Made by a program: the position numbers and the translations under genes. A DNA stretch of 59,002 nt from Pseudomonadota bacterium (GTDB lineage Bacteria; Pseudomonadota; Alphaproteobacteria; Rhizobiales; Beijerinckiaceae): NCBI GenBank assembly GCA_020161475.1, contig JAIUNQ010000005.1:1-59002 (forward strand). Reading direction: 5' to 3'. Positions 49,848-57,489 of the stretch are shown here, piece after piece. Position 1 is the first letter of the stretch. Every line of letters starts with the position of its first letter. Under the pieces are notes generated by a model. The model worked only from the letters and a program-made list of their open reading frames with translations. It did no database searches and was not told where the DNA came from.

Positions 49848-50990
49848 ATGTCCAGGAACGCAGCGCCCGAGGCGGGCACCACCATCACTCTTGAACACGC
49901 CGCGCTCAAGGACGCGCTGGCCTTCATCACGCGCGTCGTCGAGCGGCGAAACACACTCCCCATCCTCGGCAACGTGCTGATCCGCGTCGAGGACGGGGCC
50001 ATCCGCATGAAGGCGACCGATCTCGACATCGAGGCCGAGACCACGGTGGAAGCCGGTGCGGTCGAGGGGGGCGGGGCCATCACGGTTTCGGCGGCAACGC
50101 TGCATGATATCGTCCGCAAACTGGCGAGCAACAGCCAGATCACGCTCGGCTGGAACAGCGCAGGGCAGGCCACGCTCAAATCCGGCCGCTCGCGCTTCAC
50201 GCTGCACACCCTGCCGCCGGAGGATTACCCGGATCTGGCGGTCGGCGACATGTCGCACCGGTTCACACTGCCGACCTCCAGCCTGCACGCCATGATCCAG
50301 ACGGTTCAGTTCGCTGTCTCGACCGAGGAGACGCGCTATTACCTCAACGGCATTTACGTGCATTGCCCCGAGAAGGATGGGACTGCCACCTTGAGAGCCG
50401 TGGCAACGGACGGGCATCGCCTCGCGCTGATCGACATCGAGGCCCCCGAAGGATCAGCCGGAATGCCGGGGGTGATCGTGCCGCGCAAGACAATCGGCGA
50501 ACTGGCAAAGATGGCGGGCGGTGAGCAGGCCACCATCGAGCTTTCGCCCGTGAAGATCCGCGTCACCTGCGGTTCCCGCGTGCTGACCTCGAAACTGATC
50601 GATGGCACCTTCCCCGATTATCAGCGGGTTATCCCGCAGCGGAATGAAAAACTCGCCACCCTTGATCGAGAGGAAGTGGCTACCGCCGCCGATCGCGTCA
50701 GCACCATAGCCTCCGAGCGTGGCCGAGCGGTCAAATGCGAGTTCACCGAAGGCAAGCTGCGCCTCTCGGTCAGCAACCCGGACCCCGGCACCGCAGAAGA
50801 TGAGGTGGCGGTCGATTATGCGGGGGGAGAGCTCACCACAGGATTCAACGCCCGCTATCTGGCCGATTGCCTCGCCGCGATCGGCGGTGACACCGTCCGC
50901 CTTTCCCTCAGCGACCCCGGCTCGCCGGCCCTGTTCCGCCGCGCCACGGGTGACGACATGCTCGTTGTCCTCATGCCGATGAGGTTCTGA
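49848..50990 (+). CDS. dnaN: Phage-encoded DNA polymerase III beta subunit (sliding clamp)
   Basis: 380 residues, full length compared with bacterial DnaN (about 370). Visible features are LKDALAFITRVVERRNTLPILGNVLI, ATDLDIEAE, LPPEDYPDLA, RAVATDGHRLAL, GTFPDYQRVIP and the C-terminal MPMRF peptide-pocket end. A ring of two subunits tethers the replicative polymerase to DNA. It is unusual for a phage of this size to encode a clamp; it may replace the host clamp or redirect host polymerase. It is preceded by a structured leader. Confidence 0.95.
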   Translation: MSRNAAPEAGTTITLEHAALKDALAFITRVVERRNTLPILGNVLIRVEDGAIRMKATDLDIEAETTVEAGAVEGGGAITVSAATLHDIVRKLASNSQITLGWNSAGQATLKSGRSRFTLHTLPPEDYPDLAVGDMSHRFTLPTSSLHAMIQTVQFAVSTEETRYYLNGIYVHCPEKDGTATLRAVATDGHRLALIDIEAPEGSAGMPGVIVPRKTIGELAKMAGGEQATIELSPVKIRVTCGSRVLTSKLIDGTFPDYQRVIPQRNEKLATLDREEVATAADRVSTIASERGRAVKCEFTEGKLRLSVSNPDPGTAEDEVAVDYAGGELTTGFNARYLADCLAAIGGDTVRLSLSDPGSPALFRRATGDDMLVVLMPMRF

Positions 50991-50994
50991 GGCG

Positions 50995-51363
50995 ATGGCA
51001 CGGCTCAACAAACAAACAATCGAAGCGCTGCGCGACATGGCGGAGGTCTGCGAGGGCGAACTCGTTGGTACCGGAATCACACTGCTGCTGGAATGGCATG
51101 ATCGTGCCAGCGAAGCACCTCGCCAGATTGCACCCGACATCACCTCGCCTTGGTGTTTCGACATGGCCTCGGCACCGCACAACACCCGCATCCTCGTGCT
51201 GAGCGATCCGGGCGGCGAAGTCTATGCCGCTCATTGGGTGCAGCACCCCGGCACCGGCGATGAAGCCTGGCTCATTTCCGAATCGTCCGATGGCTCGCAG
51301 CACCTGTGCAAGGCGAAGGCGTGGGCCTCGATCCCTGCCATGCCGGAGGTGGTCAATGGCTGA
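50995..51363 (+). CDS. Small phage protein (DUF551-like C-terminus)
   Basis: 122 residues, 4 bp after the clamp gene. The N-terminal part is helical (ALRDMAEVCEGELVGTGITL); the C-terminal half (FDMASAPHNTRILVLSDPGG, AKAWASIPAMPEV) resembles DUF551-type phage proteins. Function unknown. It overlaps the next gene by 8 bp. Confidence 0.65.
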   Translation: MARLNKQTIEALRDMAEVCEGELVGTGITLLLEWHDRASEAPRQIAPDITSPWCFDMASAPHNTRILVLSDPGGEVYAAHWVQHPGTGDEAWLISESSDGSQHLCKAKAWASIPAMPEVVNG

Positions 51364-51985
51364 GATCAACATCTGCGATCCAGACGATTACGCGGCGCTC
51401 GAGGCTTACGTCCGGGACTACATCGAACGGTTCTGCATCATCCGGGGAGACATGCCGGGGAAAGCCAAAGGCTCCCGCTACGCCTGGATGTTCTACCTCC
51501 GCAACGGCTTGTTCAACCCTGATTTCCTGCGGGCCACCTCTCAGATGATGCTCCACAAGCTTGTTGATCATCTGGGCACGGCGGATTTTCAGGTCTGCGG
51601 CGCGGAGACCGCAGGCACGCCGCTTGCCGTCGGCATCCCCTTCGCCGCGAGGATGAAGGGGCTCAGGATCAACGGTTTCGTGGCCCGGAAAGAGCGGAAG
51701 CAATACGGCCTCATGAATTTTCATGAGGGAATTGCGAACGAAAAGCCGGTCGTTCTCGTCGATGATCTCTGCAACTCATCGACCTCCCTCGCGGTGGCCG
51801 ATGCGATCTGCCGGCAGGCGATCAGCCTCCCCTCGGCAGAAACAGCGATTGTCATCGTGAACAAGTCGAACCGCCGCATCCACACATCGGCGCGGCTTGC
51901 CGGTGATCTCTACCTCCCGCCGAGCGTCAAGGTGCTCTCCCTTTTCACGCTCGACGACTTCGGGCTCTCGAATCCATCACATTGA
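51356..51985 (+). CDS. Phosphoribosyltransferase-like protein (PyrE-type)
   Basis: 209 residues from ATG at 51356. The PRPP-binding motif VVLVDDLCNSSTSLAVA (about 137-153) and VCGAETAGTPLAVGIPFA with ARKERKQYG are the pattern of orotate-type phosphoribosyltransferases. The substrate is unknown; it could feed a nucleotide-salvage or base-modification step. TGATG overlap with the following gene. Confidence 0.8.
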   Translation: MAEINICDPDDYAALEAYVRDYIERFCIIRGDMPGKAKGSRYAWMFYLRNGLFNPDFLRATSQMMLHKLVDHLGTADFQVCGAETAGTPLAVGIPFAARMKGLRINGFVARKERKQYGLMNFHEGIANEKPVVLVDDLCNSSTSLAVADAICRQAISLPSAETAIVIVNKSNRRIHTSARLAGDLYLPPSVKVLSLFTLDDFGLSNPSH

Positions 51986-51996
51986 TGAGGCAGACC

Positions 51997-53007
51997 ATGG
52001 CCCAAAAATCCAACATCGAATGGACCGATTCCACGGTCAATTTCTGGTGGGGCTGCACCAAGGTCGGCCCCGGCTGCGATCACTGCTACGCCGAAACATG
52101 GTCGAAGCGCACCGGCGACAACATCTGGGGCGTCGGAACCTCGCGCCGCAAGATCAAGGGTGCCGTGGCGCTGCTGCACAAGCTCGACAACGGTTATTCC
52201 TGGTGGTCGGCGGATCATGAAATCGCCGGATACCACCAAACCTCCCGACGCCGCGTCCTCATCCAGTCCATGTCGGACCTGTTCGATCTGGAAGTCCCGG
52301 CCGAATGGTTTGCCGAAGCGTGGCAGACGATCGAGCGGTGCGCCCGCCTGCATATCCAGATCGTCACCAAGCGAATCAGCGCGGTCGAGAAGCGCCTCGC
52401 CGCCATCGGCGTCACCTCATGGCCACAACACGCCGGGCTGATGATCACGGTCTGCAATCAGACGGAGGCTGACCGCGATATCCCGCGCCTGCTGGCGCTC
52501 AAGGATAAGCTCGGCATCCCTTGGGTTGGCCTCTCGATGGAGCCGTTGCTCGGCCCGGTGAACCTCACAAGCATTTCTGACGGCTATATGGACGGAATCC
52601 CGATCGTCTTTGACGCGCTGAAAGGGGCGTCCGTTACAGGCCACCCGCACCTCGATTGGATCATTGTCGGCGGCGAGAGCGGGCCGGGCGCCCGGCCGAT
52701 GAACCCAGATTGGGCACGGTCCTTGCGCGATCAGTGCATCGCGGCGGAGGTGCCGTTTTTCTTCAAGCAGTGGGGGGAATGGGTTTCGGCCCTGCAGGTC
52801 GAGGGGGCCACCGCAATCTCAGCCGCACCCGCCGCCAGCGGTCGCTACGCGCATCCACATCGTCGCCGTGTTCACGGCGGGCCGCTGGACGGCCAATGCT
52901 TCGAAGGCTTGCCGGAAAACCACCACATCTTGCGGGTCGGCAAGAAAGCTGCTGGTCGGCTCCTTGATGGCATCGAATACAACACCATACCGAGGGCTTT
53001 CCGATGA
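51997..53007 (+). CDS. Phage Gp37/Gp68 family protein (DUF5131)
   Basis: 336 residues from ATG at 51997, which has GAGG six bases upstream (an ATG at 51985 overlaps the previous stop). The N-terminus KSNIEWTDSTVNFWWGCTKV, with GCTKVGPGCDHCYAE, is the family hallmark; the three cysteines recall radical-SAM-type clusters. Later parts include RRVLIQSMSDLFDLEVP and IIVGGESGPGARPMNPDWAR and FFFKQWGEW. Function not known to me; a DNA- or nucleotide-related radical enzyme is a guess. Confidence 0.88.
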   Translation: MAQKSNIEWTDSTVNFWWGCTKVGPGCDHCYAETWSKRTGDNIWGVGTSRRKIKGAVALLHKLDNGYSWWSADHEIAGYHQTSRRRVLIQSMSDLFDLEVPAEWFAEAWQTIERCARLHIQIVTKRISAVEKRLAAIGVTSWPQHAGLMITVCNQTEADRDIPRLLALKDKLGIPWVGLSMEPLLGPVNLTSISDGYMDGIPIVFDALKGASVTGHPHLDWIIVGGESGPGARPMNPDWARSLRDQCIAAEVPFFFKQWGEWVSALQVEGATAISAAPAASGRYAHPHRRRVHGGPLDGQCFEGLPENHHILRVGKKAAGRLLDGIEYNTIPRAFR

Positions 53008-53258
53008 GAATGGACATCATCAACGCCGCCTTCGAATCCGCCGGGGCAATCTTCATTCTCCCGTCCATCCTCAAGGCTTGGCGTGAGCGGATGATACGCG
53101 GCGTCCATTGGCTCACACCCGCCTTCTTCTTTTCGTGGGGCATCTGGAACATCTGGTTCTACCCTGCCGCCGGACAGCCGCTCAGCGGCATTGTCGCCAT
53201 CGGTTGCGCTGTCGCCAATGGCGCATGGCTCGCCCTCGTCATCCGCTACGGGAGGTGA
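53004..53258 (+). CDS. Small phage membrane protein
   Basis: 84 residues with three hydrophobic segments; the central WLTPAFFFSWGIWNIWFYPAAGQ resembles a family of small membrane proteins found in many phages. ATGA overlap with the gene before. Resemblance in size to SemiSWEET-type half-transporters is only superficial. Function unknown. Confidence 0.65.
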   Translation: MRMDIINAAFESAGAIFILPSILKAWRERMIRGVHWLTPAFFFSWGIWNIWFYPAAGQPLSGIVAIGCAVANGAWLALVIRYGR

Positions 53259-53261
53259 GCT

Positions 53262-53486
53262 ATGACCTCCCGCTCGTCCATCTTCCAGAAATGGCTTCGG
53301 GATCAGGAGGCCAGCCGCAAGGCAGCGAAGCACCATCGCGGTCAACGCCAAGCCACCCGCACCTTCCAGAAAACCACGCTGGCGATGCTGAAGCACGAGC
53401 TCGATCACCGGCAGATTGCGCCGGCGAGGGCCGGCAAGGCTGCGCGCACGGCAGAACATCCCAACCTTTTCGGAGACCAACCATGA
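53262..53486 (+). CDS. Small basic phage protein before SSB
   Basis: 74 residues, rich in Lys, Arg, Gln and His (RKAAKHHRGQRQATRTFQKT), ending EHPNLFGDQP. Helical, probably nucleic-acid binding. It overlaps the SSB gene by ATGA. No family recognised. Confidence 0.6.
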   Translation: MTSRSSIFQKWLRDQEASRKAAKHHRGQRQATRTFQKTTLAMLKHELDHRQIAPARAGKAARTAEHPNLFGDQP

Positions 53487-53953
53487 GCATCAATCGCGCC
53501 ATCATCCTTGGCAACGTCGGCAAGGATCCCGAAATCCGCACCAGCCAGGGCGGCGACCGGGTTGCCACCTTCAGCCTCGCCACGAGCGAGACCTGGAAAG
53601 ACAAGAATACGGGCGAGCGGAAGGAGGCCACCGAGTGGCACACCATCGTGGTGTTCAACCAGAACATCGTCCCGGTCATTGAAAGCTACGTGAAGAAGGG
53701 CTCGCGCGTTGCCATCGAGGGGCAGATCAAGACCCGCAAGTGGCAGGACAAGGAGGGGAAGGACCGCTGGAGCACGGAAATCGTGATCGGCCGCTTCGAC
53801 GGCCGCCTCAGCCTTGAAGGCCAGCCATCCGGCGGCCCGCAGCGCGAGGAGCACGGCTACGGCACCACCCGCACCAAGGATGACCCGCGCACCATGCAGG
53901 GCCAGCCCCCGTCCGGCCGCCCGGCTGACCTCGATGATGACATTCCGTTTTGA
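53483..53953 (+). CDS. ssb: Single-stranded DNA-binding protein
   Basis: 156 residues with the SSB OB-fold: MSINRAIILGNVGKDPEIR, TFSLATSETWKDKNTGE, EWHTIVVF and GSRVAIEGQIKTRKWQDK. A glycine/proline-rich linker ends in the acidic tail DLDDDIPF, which binds host replication and repair proteins. It protects single-stranded DNA in phage replication. Confidence 0.96.
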   Translation: MSINRAIILGNVGKDPEIRTSQGGDRVATFSLATSETWKDKNTGERKEATEWHTIVVFNQNIVPVIESYVKKGSRVAIEGQIKTRKWQDKEGKDRWSTEIVIGRFDGRLSLEGQPSGGPQREEHGYGTTRTKDDPRTMQGQPPSGRPADLDDDIPF

Positions 53954-53961
53954 GGTGTGAA

Positions 53962-54183
53962 ATGGCAGCCAAAGCGAAACACATCGAGACTTCGACCGAA
54001 GGCACGGCTGCGCAATTGCGCAATACCATCTGCCGCTTGGATGGCGAGCTTTACATAGCTCGAAAAAACAATGCCGAGATGCTTGACGTGCTGAAGCGCG
54101 AACAAGCCACCGTTGGCGCACTACAGCGCGAAGTTGTTCGGCTGCTGCGCGAGCTCGAAGAAGCCAACGACATTCCGTTTTGA
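53962..54183 (+). CDS. Small coiled-coil protein ending in an SSB-type tail
   Basis: 73 residues from ATG at 53962 (GAGGTGTG upstream). One long coiled coil (AAQLRNTICRLDGELYIARK ... LQREVVRLLRELEEA) ends in NDIPF, nearly the same as the DDIPF tip of SSB encoded next to it. The last 17 bp of the two genes (GACATTCCGTTTTGAGG) are identical, which points to duplication of the SSB 3' end. It could bind the partners of SSB (inference). Confidence 0.65.
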   Translation: MAAKAKHIETSTEGTAAQLRNTICRLDGELYIARKNNAEMLDVLKREQATVGALQREVVRLLRELEEANDIPF

Positions 54184-54194
54184 GGAAGGGGATA

Positions 54195-54362
54195 ATGGCA
54201 ATGAACCCGCTCAAATGGCCCGTTATCCGCCATGTCCGCTACTGGATCACAATCTACCGCATCAACCGTCACTATGATTTCTATCGCTCCTTTGGGTTCC
54301 TGCCCACCCACGCCGAGCAGGACTACGCTGAAGCGGAGAAAATCTGGAGGGGCGAGCGATGA
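54195..54362 (+). CDS. Small basic early protein
   Basis: 55 residues from ATG at 54195 with GGAAGGGG upstream. Aromatic and basic (HVRYWITIYRINRHYDFYRS). The ATGA overlap with the next gene supports it. Function unknown. Confidence 0.5.
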   Translation: MAMNPLKWPVIRHVRYWITIYRINRHYDFYRSFGFLPTHAEQDYAEAEKIWRGER

Positions 54363-54661
54363 ACAAGACCTATCGCCACAAGAAGACAGGCGGCTCCTAT
54401 GTCGAGCTTATGCGCGGCACGATTGAGGCGGACCTTTCACCATGCGTCATCTACTGCGCGCTGAAAGACGGATCGATCTGGGTGCGACCTGTGCAGGAGT
54501 TCGATGATGGGCGTTTTGAGCCTATTGAAGCCCAACCCGCCAAACCCGCCGCGCCCCAGATCTCCGGCGACGCCTGCCGTCACTGCGGAAATTTTGCCTT
54601 GGTGCGAACCGGCACATGCCAGACCTGTCAGGCGTGCGGCGAAACGTCGGGGTGCTCGTGA
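54359..54661 (+). CDS. DUF1653-like protein fused to a zinc ribbon
   Basis: 100 residues. The N-terminal half (KTYRHKKTGGSYVELMRGTI, VRPVQEFDDGRF) resembles DUF1653. The C-terminal CRHCGNFALVRTGTCQTCQA plus CGETSGCS is a four-Cys zinc ribbon of the kind found at the end of class II (B12) ribonucleotide reductases. The fusion is unusual. ATGA/TGATG overlaps on both sides. Confidence 0.7.
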   Translation: MNKTYRHKKTGGSYVELMRGTIEADLSPCVIYCALKDGSIWVRPVQEFDDGRFEPIEAQPAKPAAPQISGDACRHCGNFALVRTGTCQTCQACGETSGCS

Positions 54662-54918
54662 TGGCTCAGGCAATGCGTATCAACATGCCGATTCGTGGTC
54701 TGCGCTTGCCGGATGCGGCGGGCTATTTTTCTATGTCCGAGAGCAAGTTTCTCGAATTGGTAGCCGCCAAGCGTGCTCCGGCAGGGTTCACCGTCGATCG
54801 CATGAGAATCTGGGATATCCGGGACCTCGATGCAGCATTTGATGCTCTCAAGGCCGGACAGGAAAACCCTGTCGAACAGAAACCAGTTGACGAAGACTGG
54901 GATGGCGTTGCTCCATGA
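54661..54918 (+). CDS. Probable excisionase (small DNA-binding protein)
   Basis: 85 residues from ATG at 54661 (TGATG overlap). The winged-helix/AlpA-like segment LRLPDAAGYFSMSESKFLEL followed by VDRMRIWDIRDLDAAFDAL resembles small excisionase-type regulators. It overlaps the integrase start by 4 bp, the usual xis-int arrangement. Confidence 0.75.
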   Translation: MAQAMRINMPIRGLRLPDAAGYFSMSESKFLELVAAKRAPAGFTVDRMRIWDIRDLDAAFDALKAGQENPVEQKPVDEDWDGVAP

Positions 54919-56105
54919 GCGACATGGACATCACCCTTGATTATCTGAGCGAGGAAAAATCCCGCCACGGTAAGACGCGCTACTATGCGCGCTGGAAGGG
55001 TAAGCGTGTCCGCCTTGTCGAGCGTCCCGGCTCTCCCGAGTTCCTGGAGGAATACCGCACGGCCATGCGCAAGCTGCGCGCGGCCATGCCGACCATCCCC
55101 GCTCCGGAGGTTGAGGAAAAGGGCGAGGCACCTTTTGCCGCCAAGACGCTCGGATGGCTGATCGAGCGCTACTTCACCGAAAGCCCCGATTACAAGGTTC
55201 TCAACCCCATTGGAAAGACGCGCCGCCGCCGCATCCTCGAAGACCTCAAGGCCGCCCATGGTCGTCGCGGCATGATGATGAGCACAGAATCCATTTCTGC
55301 AGGCGTTGCCAAGCGCTCCACCAGCCACGGCGCGGCCAATGACTGGCTCAAGAGCGTGAAGGCGCTCTATTCGTGGGCGTTCAAGGTACGGATCACCACC
55401 GCAAACCCCGCCGACCCCCTGCGCAAGATCAAGGTGGCGACAGATGGATTCCACATCTGGAGCCTTGAAGAAATCGCAGCTTTCGCCAAGAAGCACCCCC
55501 TCGGCTCGCGCGCCTATCTGGCCTTGATGCTTATGCTCTTTACCGGCCTCAGGCGCTCCGATGCTGCCAGCTTTGGGCGCCAGCATATCCGTGATGGCGT
55601 TGTCAGATTCCGCCCCGGCAAGACAGGAGCAAAGACTGGCGCGGAGCTGGTGACGGCTCTCGCATGGCCGCTTAAGCAGGCGATGGACGCTTGCCCCGCC
55701 CCGGACGGCAATTCAAGCATGGCGTTTTTGCTGAGTGGCTGGGACAGGCCGTTCTCCACGGGCGCTGCATTCGGGAATTGGTTTGGAGACAGGTGCGATG
55801 AGGCTGGCATTCCCCACTGCACGCCCCACGGCCTTCGTAAGGCTGCTGCATCAATTGCGGCCGAGGGTGGCGCATCTGATTTGATGCTCGATGCAATGTT
55901 CGCATGGTCGGAAAGCGGCTCTGCGAACCAGTCCAGAACCTACACGCGGAATGCCAGCAAACTGAAATTGGCGAGCGAGGGATTCGAGCTTGTCGCGGCA
56001 TCGCTGGTAGCCATTGGCGTCATCAAGCCGGAACAGATCGGGAGCACGATTGTCGCACCTGAACCGGGGGTGTCGCACGGTGCGACAAAAACGGCGTCTA
56101 AGTGA
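54915..56105 (+). CDS. int: Phage integrase (tyrosine recombinase)
   Basis: 396 residues. An N-terminal arm-binding domain (DYLSEEKSRHGKTRYYARWK), a SAM-like core-binding domain (about 73-165), then the catalytic domain with Arg213 (TGLRRSDA), His305-x-x-Arg308 (PHGLRKAA), Trp331 in place of the second His (FAWSE) and the nucleophile Tyr343 (RTYTRN). It ends 25 bp before the right att site. The last part of the gene overlaps its own presumed arm-type sites (56050-56088). Confidence 0.95.
   Translation: MSDMDITLDYLSEEKSRHGKTRYYARWKGKRVRLVERPGSPEFLEEYRTAMRKLRAAMPTIPAPEVEEKGEAPFAAKTLGWLIERYFTESPDYKVLNPIGKTRRRRILEDLKAAHGRRGMMMSTESISAGVAKRSTSHGAANDWLKSVKALYSWAFKVRITTANPADPLRKIKVATDGFHIWSLEEIAAFAKKHPLGSRAYLALMLMLFTGLRRSDAASFGRQHIRDGVVRFRPGKTGAKTGAELVTALAWPLKQAMDACPAPDGNSSMAFLLSGWDRPFSTGAAFGNWFGDRCDEAGIPHCTPHGLRKAAASIAAEGGASDLMLDAMFAWSESGSANQSRTYTRNASKLKLASEGFELVAASLVAIGVIKPEQIGSTIVAPEPGVSHGATKTASK
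56050..56088. promoter_or_regulatory. Right-arm recombinase binding sites (TTGTCGCACC and inverted copy)
   Basis: TTGTCGCACC at 56050-56059 and its reverse complement at 56079-56088, inside the last codons of int. The stretch 56046-56059 is identical over 14 bp with 4415-4428 at the left end. A 15-bp palindrome GTCGCACGGTGCGAC surrounds the inverted copy. Confidence 0.65.
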
Positions 56106-56129
56106 TTGAAAAATAAGGCCCCGTTTTTT

Positions 56130-56147
56130 GATTGGCGCTCCCAAGGG
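56130..56147. repeat. Right attachment site (3' end of tRNA-Glu)
   Basis: GATTGGCGCTCCCAAGGG, identical to 4314-4331. On the minus strand it is the tRNA 3' end with CCA. The phage therefore restores a complete tRNA gene at its right edge. Confidence 0.9.
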
Positions 56148-56208
56148 GATTCGAACCCCTGTTACCCACGTGAGAGGCGGGTGTCCTAGGCCTCTAGACG
56201 ATGGGAGC
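56133..56208 (-). tRNA. tRNA-Glu (anticodon CTC)
   Basis: 76 nt including CCA. The acceptor GCTCCCA pairs with TGGGAGC; the anticodon loop is CTCTCAC with anticodon CTC flanked by T33 and A37; the stem CCCGC/GTGGG has one G-T pair; the T-arm is AGGGGTTCGAATCCCCT. It is the integration target of the prophage and of the older left-hand element. Confidence 0.95.
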
Positions 56209-56334
56209 GTCTGGCTTCGCGATTGGCGAAGGGCCGGAAGGCGGTTGCTATACGGAATAGCCGCGCGTATCGCAAGGGGGGATTTCGCGGGGCGTGCCGA
56301 ATTGCTGCTCTTGCGCGTGTTTGAGGAGCAGGCT

Positions 56335-57381
56335 GTGGCAGCTGAGGCAGAAACAGATTTCGAGCATGAAGACGCCGAAGGTGCTTTGGGCGGGGAGACG
56401 CTGAGCCTTGTTGCGCCCGAAAAAGCCGCCGGCAAACGCCTCGACAAGACCTTGGCGGACCTCATGCCCGAGTTCTCCCGCGCACGGTTGCAGGGGTTGA
56501 TCGAAGAGGGGCGCGTGAGCCTTGCCGGGAAGGTGGAAACCAGCCCCGCCCGCAAGCTGAAGGGCGGGGAGAGCATCACGCTGGATCTGCCGCCGCCGGT
56601 GCCGGCCTCGCCCGTCGGCGAGGCTATTCCGCTCGATGTCGCCTATGAGGATGATGACCTCATCGTCATCAACAAGGCGGCGGGCATGGTGGTGCATCCC
56701 TCCAACGGGCATGAGCGCGGAACCTTGGTCAATGCATTGATCGCCCATTGCGGGGCCAGCCTTTCCGGCATCAACGGCGTGCTGCGGCCCGGCATCGTGC
56801 ATCGGCTCGACAAGGATACCTCGGGCCTGCTGGTGGTGGCCAAGAACGACCGGGCGCACAAGAAGCTGGCCGAGCAGTTCGCCGATCATGGTCGCACCGG
56901 GCCGCTTCAGCGGCGCTATCTCGCCATTGTCTGGGGGGAGTTGCCGCGCAACACCGGCACCATCGAGGCGGGTATCGCGCGCTCCTCCACTAACCGCGAG
57001 AAGATGCTGGTGTCGAACGCCGAGCGCGCGCGGTTCGCCATCACGCATTACGAAGTGCTCGAGCGCTTCGCGTATAACGACAAGGTGGTTGCCTCCTTGA
57101 TTGCCTGCGAGCTGGAGACGGGACGCACGCATCAGATTCGCGTGCATCTCACCCATATCGGGCATCCGCTGCTCGGCGATGCGCTCTACGGCTCCGGCTT
57201 CAAGACGCGCGAGGCGCAATTGCCGGAAGGGGCGCGCAAGGCGCTCGCGGCGATGAACCGGCAGGCGCTGCATGCGCAGACGCTGGTGATCGAGCATCCA
57301 CGCACGAAGGAGGAGCTGGCCTTCGAGCAGGAGCCGCCGGAGGATTTCGCCGCGCTGCTGGAAGCCTTGGGTGACGCTTAA
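56335..57381 (+). CDS. rluD: RluA/RluD-family rRNA pseudouridine synthase
   Basis: 348 residues from GTG at 56335, which has GAGGAG six bases upstream. An S4-type RNA-binding domain (RLDKTLADLMPEFSRARLQGLI) precedes the catalytic domain with HRLDKDTSGLLVVAK containing the catalytic Asp, and the ELETGRTHQIRVHL and GHPLLGDALYG motifs. Such enzymes convert uridines of 23S rRNA helix 69 to pseudouridine. It is chromosomal and borders the tRNA target. It ends before a terminator. Confidence 0.88.
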   Translation: MAAEAETDFEHEDAEGALGGETLSLVAPEKAAGKRLDKTLADLMPEFSRARLQGLIEEGRVSLAGKVETSPARKLKGGESITLDLPPPVPASPVGEAIPLDVAYEDDDLIVINKAAGMVVHPSNGHERGTLVNALIAHCGASLSGINGVLRPGIVHRLDKDTSGLLVVAKNDRAHKKLAEQFADHGRTGPLQRRYLAIVWGELPRNTGTIEAGIARSSTNREKMLVSNAERARFAITHYEVLERFAYNDKVVASLIACELETGRTHQIRVHLTHIGHPLLGDALYGSGFKTREAQLPEGARKALAAMNRQALHAQTLVIEHPRTKEELAFEQEPPEDFAALLEALGDA

Positions 57382-57466
57382 GCCATCATCGGGCTCAACC
57401 CCTTGTCATCGGGCCGCTTCATCCCGATATGAGCCAAGAGCAATCCAGATTTTTTGGTCATGCAGC

Positions 57467-57489
57467 GGGCGCAATCGCGCCCCTCTTTT
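57467..57489 (+). terminator. Rho-independent terminator after the pseudouridine synthase gene
   Basis: GGGCGC-AATC-GCGCCC followed by CTCTTTT. Between it and the sigma-factor gene lie about 100 bp of leader with the likely promoter; TATCCT at 57508-57513 is a possible -10, but no convincing -35 at normal spacing was found. Confidence 0.75.

Larger units (their letters stand above)
4314..56147. mobile_element. Complete temperate myophage-like prophage, about 51.8 kb
   Basis: The segment is bounded by 18-bp direct repeats of the tRNA-Glu 3' end. It contains an integrase and probable excisionase at the right edge, a repressor with divergent early promoters, replication genes, terminase, a lambda-type head, a P2-type contractile tail and lysis genes. 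No module is visibly missing. Three interior genes carry apparent single-base frameshifts (39487-41230, 41230-41881, 48696-49674), none of them structural, so the phage could still be inducible. Confidence 0.92.

Noticed and set aside
53004-53258. SemiSWEET-type sugar transporter
   Set aside because: Size and three hydrophobic segments fit, but the key PQ motif is not present, and similar proteins are generally phage-specific.
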